From the NCBI GenBank assembly GCA_000023185.1, contig CP001622.1:3591501-3655500 (forward strand): a stretch of DNA of 64,000 bases, in the 5' to 3' direction. Numbering within the stretch: position 1 is the stretch's first letter; the number at the start of each line of letters is the position of its first letter. The notes under the pieces were generated by a model. That model worked only from the letters and a program-made list of their open reading frames with translations, was not told the DNA's origin and made no database searches. Source of the stretch: Rhizobium leguminosarum bv. trifolii WSM1325 (GTDB taxonomy: Bacteria > Pseudomonadota > Alphaproteobacteria > Rhizobiales > Rhizobiaceae). Positions 60,728 through 64,000 of the stretch are shown here, in pieces. The translations under genes were made by a program, and so were the position numbers.

Positions 60728-63700
60728 TCATTCCGCCGCGATGCCCATCCGGCTGCGCTCCATTTCCTCGAGCGCACGCCGGTATTCAACCGGCATGACC
60801 TTGCGGAATTTCGGGCGGTAGTCGGCCCAGTTGTCGAGGATCTCAGTGGCGCGGGCCGAGCCCGTATAATGCAGATGGTTGGAGATCAGCTGGTAAAGGC
60901 GCTCCTCGTCATGGCGCGTCATGTCGCCAGAGACGTCGACGCGTCCCTTGTGCATGAGATCACCGCCGTGATGATGCAGCTTTTCCAGCATGTCGTCCTC
61001 CTCAGGCACCGGCTCGAGCTCGACCATTGCCATGTTGCAGCGGCTGGCGAAATCACCGGTTTCATCGAGCACGTAGGCGACACCGCCGGACATGCCGGCT
61101 GCAAAGTTGCGGCCCGTGGCGCCGAGCACGACGACGACGCCGCCGGTCATGTATTCGCAGCCATGGTCGCCGACACCCTCGACGATGGCGATCGCGCCCG
61201 AATTGCGCACGGCGAAACGTTCGCCCGCCACACCGCGGAAATAGCACTCGCCCTCGGTCGCACCATAAAGCACGGTGTTGCCGACGATGATGGAGTCCTC
61301 GGCCACGATCCTCGAATTCTCCGGCGGCCGGATGATGATCTTGCCGCCTGAAAGCCCCTTGCCGACATAGTCGTTGCCGTCGCCGATCAGGTTGAAGGTG
61401 ACGCCGCGCGCCAGGAAGGCGCCGAAGCTCTGACCTGCGGTGCCGCGAAGTGTCACGTTGATCGTGTCTTCCTTCAGACCGCGATGGCGATAACGCTTGG
61501 CGACCTCGCCAGAAAGCATCGCGCCCACCGAACGGTCGACGTTCTTGATGCCGACCTCGAAGGCGACGGGTGTCTTGGCCGTCAGTGCCGGCTGCGCCTG
61601 TTCGATCAGCACGCGGTCGAGAATGTCGTCGATCGGGTGCTTCTGCCGGCTCGTCCAGAAGGTCTCTTCCTTGGGAGCGTCAACCTTGTGGAAGATGCGG
61701 CTGAAGTCGAGGCCCTTGGCCTTCCAGTGCGACAGCATCTCGTCCTTCTCCAGCAGCTCCGAGGCGCCGATGATCTCGTCAAGCCGGGTGAAGCCGAGCG
61801 AGGCGAGGATTTCGCGCACCTCGTTCGCGACGAAGAAGAAATAGTTGATGACATGCTCCGGCGCGCCTTTGAAGCGCTTGCGCAGCACCGGATCCTGGGT
61901 CGCCACACCAACAGGACAGGTGTTGAGATGGCACTTGCGCATCATGATGCAGCCGGCGGCAATCAGCGGCGCGGTGGCAAAGCCGAACTCGTCGGCTCCA
62001 AGCAGCGCCCCGATGATGACGTCGCGGCCTGTCTTCAGCCCGCCGTCCACCTGCAGGGCGACGCGCGAACGCAGCCCGTTCAGCACCAGCGTCTGCTGAG
62101 TCTCGGCAAGGCCGATTTCCCAAGGGCTGCCGGCATGTTTGAGCGACGTCAGCGGCGACGCACCCGTACCGCCGTCGAAGCCGGCGACCGTGATATGGTC
62201 GGCGCGCGCCTTGGCGACGCCGGCGGCGACCGTGCCGACGCCGACTTCCGAGACCAGCTTGACCGAGACATCCGCGGTCGGGTTGACGTTCTTCAGATCG
62301 TAGATCAGCTGCGCCAGATCTTCGATCGAATAGATGTCGTGATGCGGCGGCGGCGAAATGAGGCCGACACCAGGTGTCGAATGGCGGGTCTTGGCAACCG
62401 TCGCGTCAACCTTGTGACCCGGCAGCTGGCCGCCTTCACCAGGCTTGGCGCCTTGCGCGACCTTGATCTGCAGCACGTCGGCATTGACGAGATATTCGGT
62501 GGTGACGCCGAAGCGGCCCGAGGCGATCTGCTTGATCGCCGAACGTTCCGGGTTCATCGAACCATCGGCCAGCGGCATATAGCGGTCGGATTCCTCGCCG
62601 CCCTCACCGGTGTTCGACTTGCCGCCGATCCGGTTCATGGCGATCGCCAGGGTCGTATGCGCCTCCCTGGAAATCGAGCCGAAGGACATCGCCCCCGTCG
62701 AGAAACGCTTGACGATATCGACCGCCGGCTCGACCTCGTCGATCGATACTGGTGTGCGGCCGAGTGCCTCGGCGCTCTTCATCTTGAAGAGCCCGCGGAT
62801 CGTGTTCATGCGCAGCGCCGAGTTGTTCACCATCTCGGCGAATTCCTGGTAACGGTCCTCGGCATTGCCGCGCACGGCATGCTGAAGGGCGGCGACCGCA
62901 TCGGGCGTCCAGGCATGGCTTTCGCCGCGCATGCGATAGGCATACTCGCCGCCGATATCGAGCGTCGTCGCCAGGATCGGGTCGGCGCCGAAGGCCGCGG
63001 TGTGGCGGGCGACGGTCTCAGCGGCGATTGCCTCGAGGCCAACGCCTTCGATCATGGTCGCGGTTCCGAAGAAATACTTGTCGATGAACTCCGACTGCAG
63101 GCCGATCGCATCGAAGATCTGTGCGCCGCAATAGGACTGATAGGTCGAGATACCCATCTTCGACATTACCTTGAGGATGCCTTTGCCGACCGCCTTGATG
63201 TAGCGGTAGACGATTTCGGTGGCATCCACTTCCTTCGGGAATTCGCCCTTGGCATGCATGTCGAGCAGCGTGTCGAAGGCGAGATACGGGTTGATCGCCT
63301 CGGCGCCGTAGCCGGCGAGTAGGCAGAAATGATGGACCTCGCGCGGTTCGCCGGTCTCGACGACGAGACCGACCGAGGTACGAAGCCCCTTGCGGATCAG
63401 GTGGTGATGCACGGCAGCTGTAGCGAGCAATGCGGGAATCGCGATCCGGTCCGGCCCGATCTGGCGGTCGGAGAGCACGATGATGTTATAGCCGCCCTTG
63501 ACGGCCGCTTCCGCGCGCTCGCAGAGCCGGTCGAGCATCTCGGGCATACCTTCGGCGCCGCGCTCGATATCATAGGTGAAATCGAGCGTCTTGGTGTCGA
63601 AACGGTCTTCCGTATGGCCGATCGAGCGGATCTTTTCGAGATCGCCATTGGTCAGGATCGGCTGGCGCACTTCGAGCCGCTTGGCGTTGGCCGCGCCCTC

Positions 63701-64000
63701 ATGGTCGAGAATGTTCGGCCGCGGCCCGATGAAGGAAACCAGGCTCATCACCAGTTCCTCGCGGATCGGGTCGATCGGCGGGTTGGTGACCTGCGCGAAG
63801 TTCTGCTTGAAATAGGTGTAGAGCAGCTTCGACTTTTCCGACATGGCCGAGATCGGCGTATCCGTGCCCATCGAACCGATCGCCTCCTGGCCCGTCGTCG
63901 CCATCGGCGACATCAGGATGCGGGTATCCTCGAGCGTGTAGCCGAAGGCCTGCTGGCGGTCGAGCAGCGACACGTCGCGGCGCAGCGCCCGCGGTTCCAC
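60728..64000 (-). CDS. gltB: Glutamate synthase large subunit (partial, N-terminal part outside the window)
   Basis: The last 1090 residues of GltB; the frame is open at the right edge, so the glutaminase domain and part of the central domain are missing. Visible are the end of the central domain, the FMN-binding synthase domain (around [30 protein letters not shown] and [12 protein letters not shown]), the 3Fe-4S Cys cluster in [11 protein letters not shown], and the C-terminal right-handed beta-helix ([31 protein letters not shown]). With GltD it forms NADPH-glutamate synthase. The full protein in rhizobia is about 1570 residues, as I remember it. Confidence 0.96.
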   Translation of the reverse strand: MEPRALRRDVSLLDRQQAFGYTLEDTRILMSPMATTGQEAIGSMGTDTPISAMSEKSKLLYTYFKQNFAQVTNPPIDPIREELVMSLVSFIGPRPNILDHEGAANAKRLEVRQPILTNGDLEKIRSIGHTEDRFDTKTLDFTYDIERGAEGMPEMLDRLCERAEAAVKGGYNIIVLSDRQIGPDRIAIPALLATAAVHHHLIRKGLRTSVGLVVETGEPREVHHFCLLAGYGAEAINPYLAFDTLLDMHAKGEFPKEVDATEIVYRYIKAVGKGILKVMSKMGISTYQSYCGAQIFDAIGLQSEFIDKYFFGTATMIEGVGLEAIAAETVARHTAAFGADPILATTLDIGGEYAYRMRGESHAWTPDAVAALQHAVRGNAEDRYQEFAEMVNNSALRMNTIRGLFKMKSAEALGRTPVSIDEVEPAVDIVKRFSTGAMSFGSISREAHTTLAIAMNRIGGKSNTGEGGEESDRYMPLADGSMNPERSAIKQIASGRFGVTTEYLVNADVLQIKVAQGAKPGEGGQLPGHKVDATVAKTRHSTPGVGLISPPPHHDIYSIEDLAQLIYDLKNVNPTADVSVKLVSEVGVGTVAAGVAKARADHITVAGFDGGTGASPLTSLKHAGSPWEIGLAETQQTLVLNGLRSRVALQVDGGLKTGRDVIIGALLGADEFGFATAPLIAAGCIMMRKCHLNTCPVGVATQDPVLRKRFKGAPEHVINYFFFVANEVREILASLGFTRLDEIIGASELLEKDEMLSHWKAKGLDFSRIFHKVDAPKEETFWTSRQKHPIDDILDRVLIEQAQPALTAKTPVAFEVGIKNVDRSVGAMLSGEVAKRYRHRGLKEDTINVTLRGTAGQSFGAFLARGVTFNLIGDGNDYVGKGLSGGKIIIRPPENSRIVAEDSIIVGNTVLYGATEGECYFRGVAGERFAVRNSGAIAIVEGVGDHGCEYMTGGVVVVLGATGRNFAAGMSGGVAYVLDETGDFASRCNMAMVELEPVPEEDDMLEKLHHHGGDLMHKGRVDVSGDMTRHDEERLYQLISNHLHYTGSARATEILDNWADYRPKFRKVMPVEYRRALEEMERSRMGIAAE

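Noticed and set aside
61484..63322. A 612-codon open frame on the plus strand
   Set aside because: It lies wholly antisense to gltB, whose conserved motifs are unbroken. It is a by-product of GC-rich codon use.
1..64000. tRNA, rRNA or CRISPR array
   Set aside because: No cloverleaf with a GTTCGANTC-like arm, no rRNA-like sequence and no regularly spaced direct repeats with unique spacers were found by eye. A tRNA scan would settle the first.

Overview
The window is a 64 kb piece of GC-rich, densely coding chromosome. It looks like a Rhizobium of the leguminosarum/etli group, or a close relative in the Rhizobiaceae. The evidence is alphaproteobacterial housekeeping content (GapR, DUF1036, DUF1244, an Omp10-type lipoprotein, homospermidine synthase, the purEK-rpmJ-pyk-tacA-pepF-hss-hemH-galU-gltDB order) and several rhizobial palindromic intergenic repeats. 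The order of the right-hand three quarters resembles what I remember of the Sinorhizobium meliloti chromosome. No tRNA, rRNA, CRISPR array, prophage or insertion sequence was recognised.

Positions 1-13098 hold a complete chemosensory locus. On the minus strand the transcript runs STAS protein, cheY, cheA, cheW, three tandem methyl-accepting chemotaxis proteins, a second cheW, cheR and cheB, with cheB cut by the left edge. The first four genes are joined by 4-base ATGA overlaps. The three receptors share almost the same signalling domain but carry one, two and three HAMP-type units. Facing this operon is a 580-residue soluble receptor-like protein with an altered signalling tip and an acidic, hydrophobic C-terminus that recalls the CheZ tail. 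This is the least ordinary part of the window.

Positions 13114-25458 carry a Sel1-repeat protein, a ThiE-like protein, a TauE-type transporter, a small ArsR-type regulator, two short DUF465 proteins, purE-purK, rpmJ (ribosomal protein L36), a TPR protein, an alpha/beta hydrolase, an SDR/XRE divergent pair, gamma-glutamyltransferase and a threonine-dehydratase-like enzyme. Positions 25526-31601 are an accessory stretch of regulator-enzyme pairs: SDR/AraC, a phytanoyl-CoA dioxygenase-like protein, LysR facing a tautomerase-cupin-DUF4865 operon, and a LysE exporter.

Positions 31741-64000 are mostly core genes: pyruvate kinase with DUF1036, an N-formylglutamate amidohydrolase-like gene, DUF1244, gapR, a DUF882 envelope peptidase, an orphan sigma-54 response regulator (tacA type), oligoendopeptidase F, pabB/pabC, a frameshifted YciI gene, homospermidine synthase, an Omp10-like lipoprotein, a 5'-nucleotidase fused to LysM, ferrochelatase, SPFH/NfeD, arabinose-5-phosphate isomerase, a beta-barrel protein, galU, a lytic transglycosylase, a DUF459 protein and the glutamate synthase genes gltB (5' end outside the window) and gltD. 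Repeats occur at 15738, 20750, 27408, 41240, 52531 and 56595; the copy at 20750 supplies the stop codon of a coding sequence.
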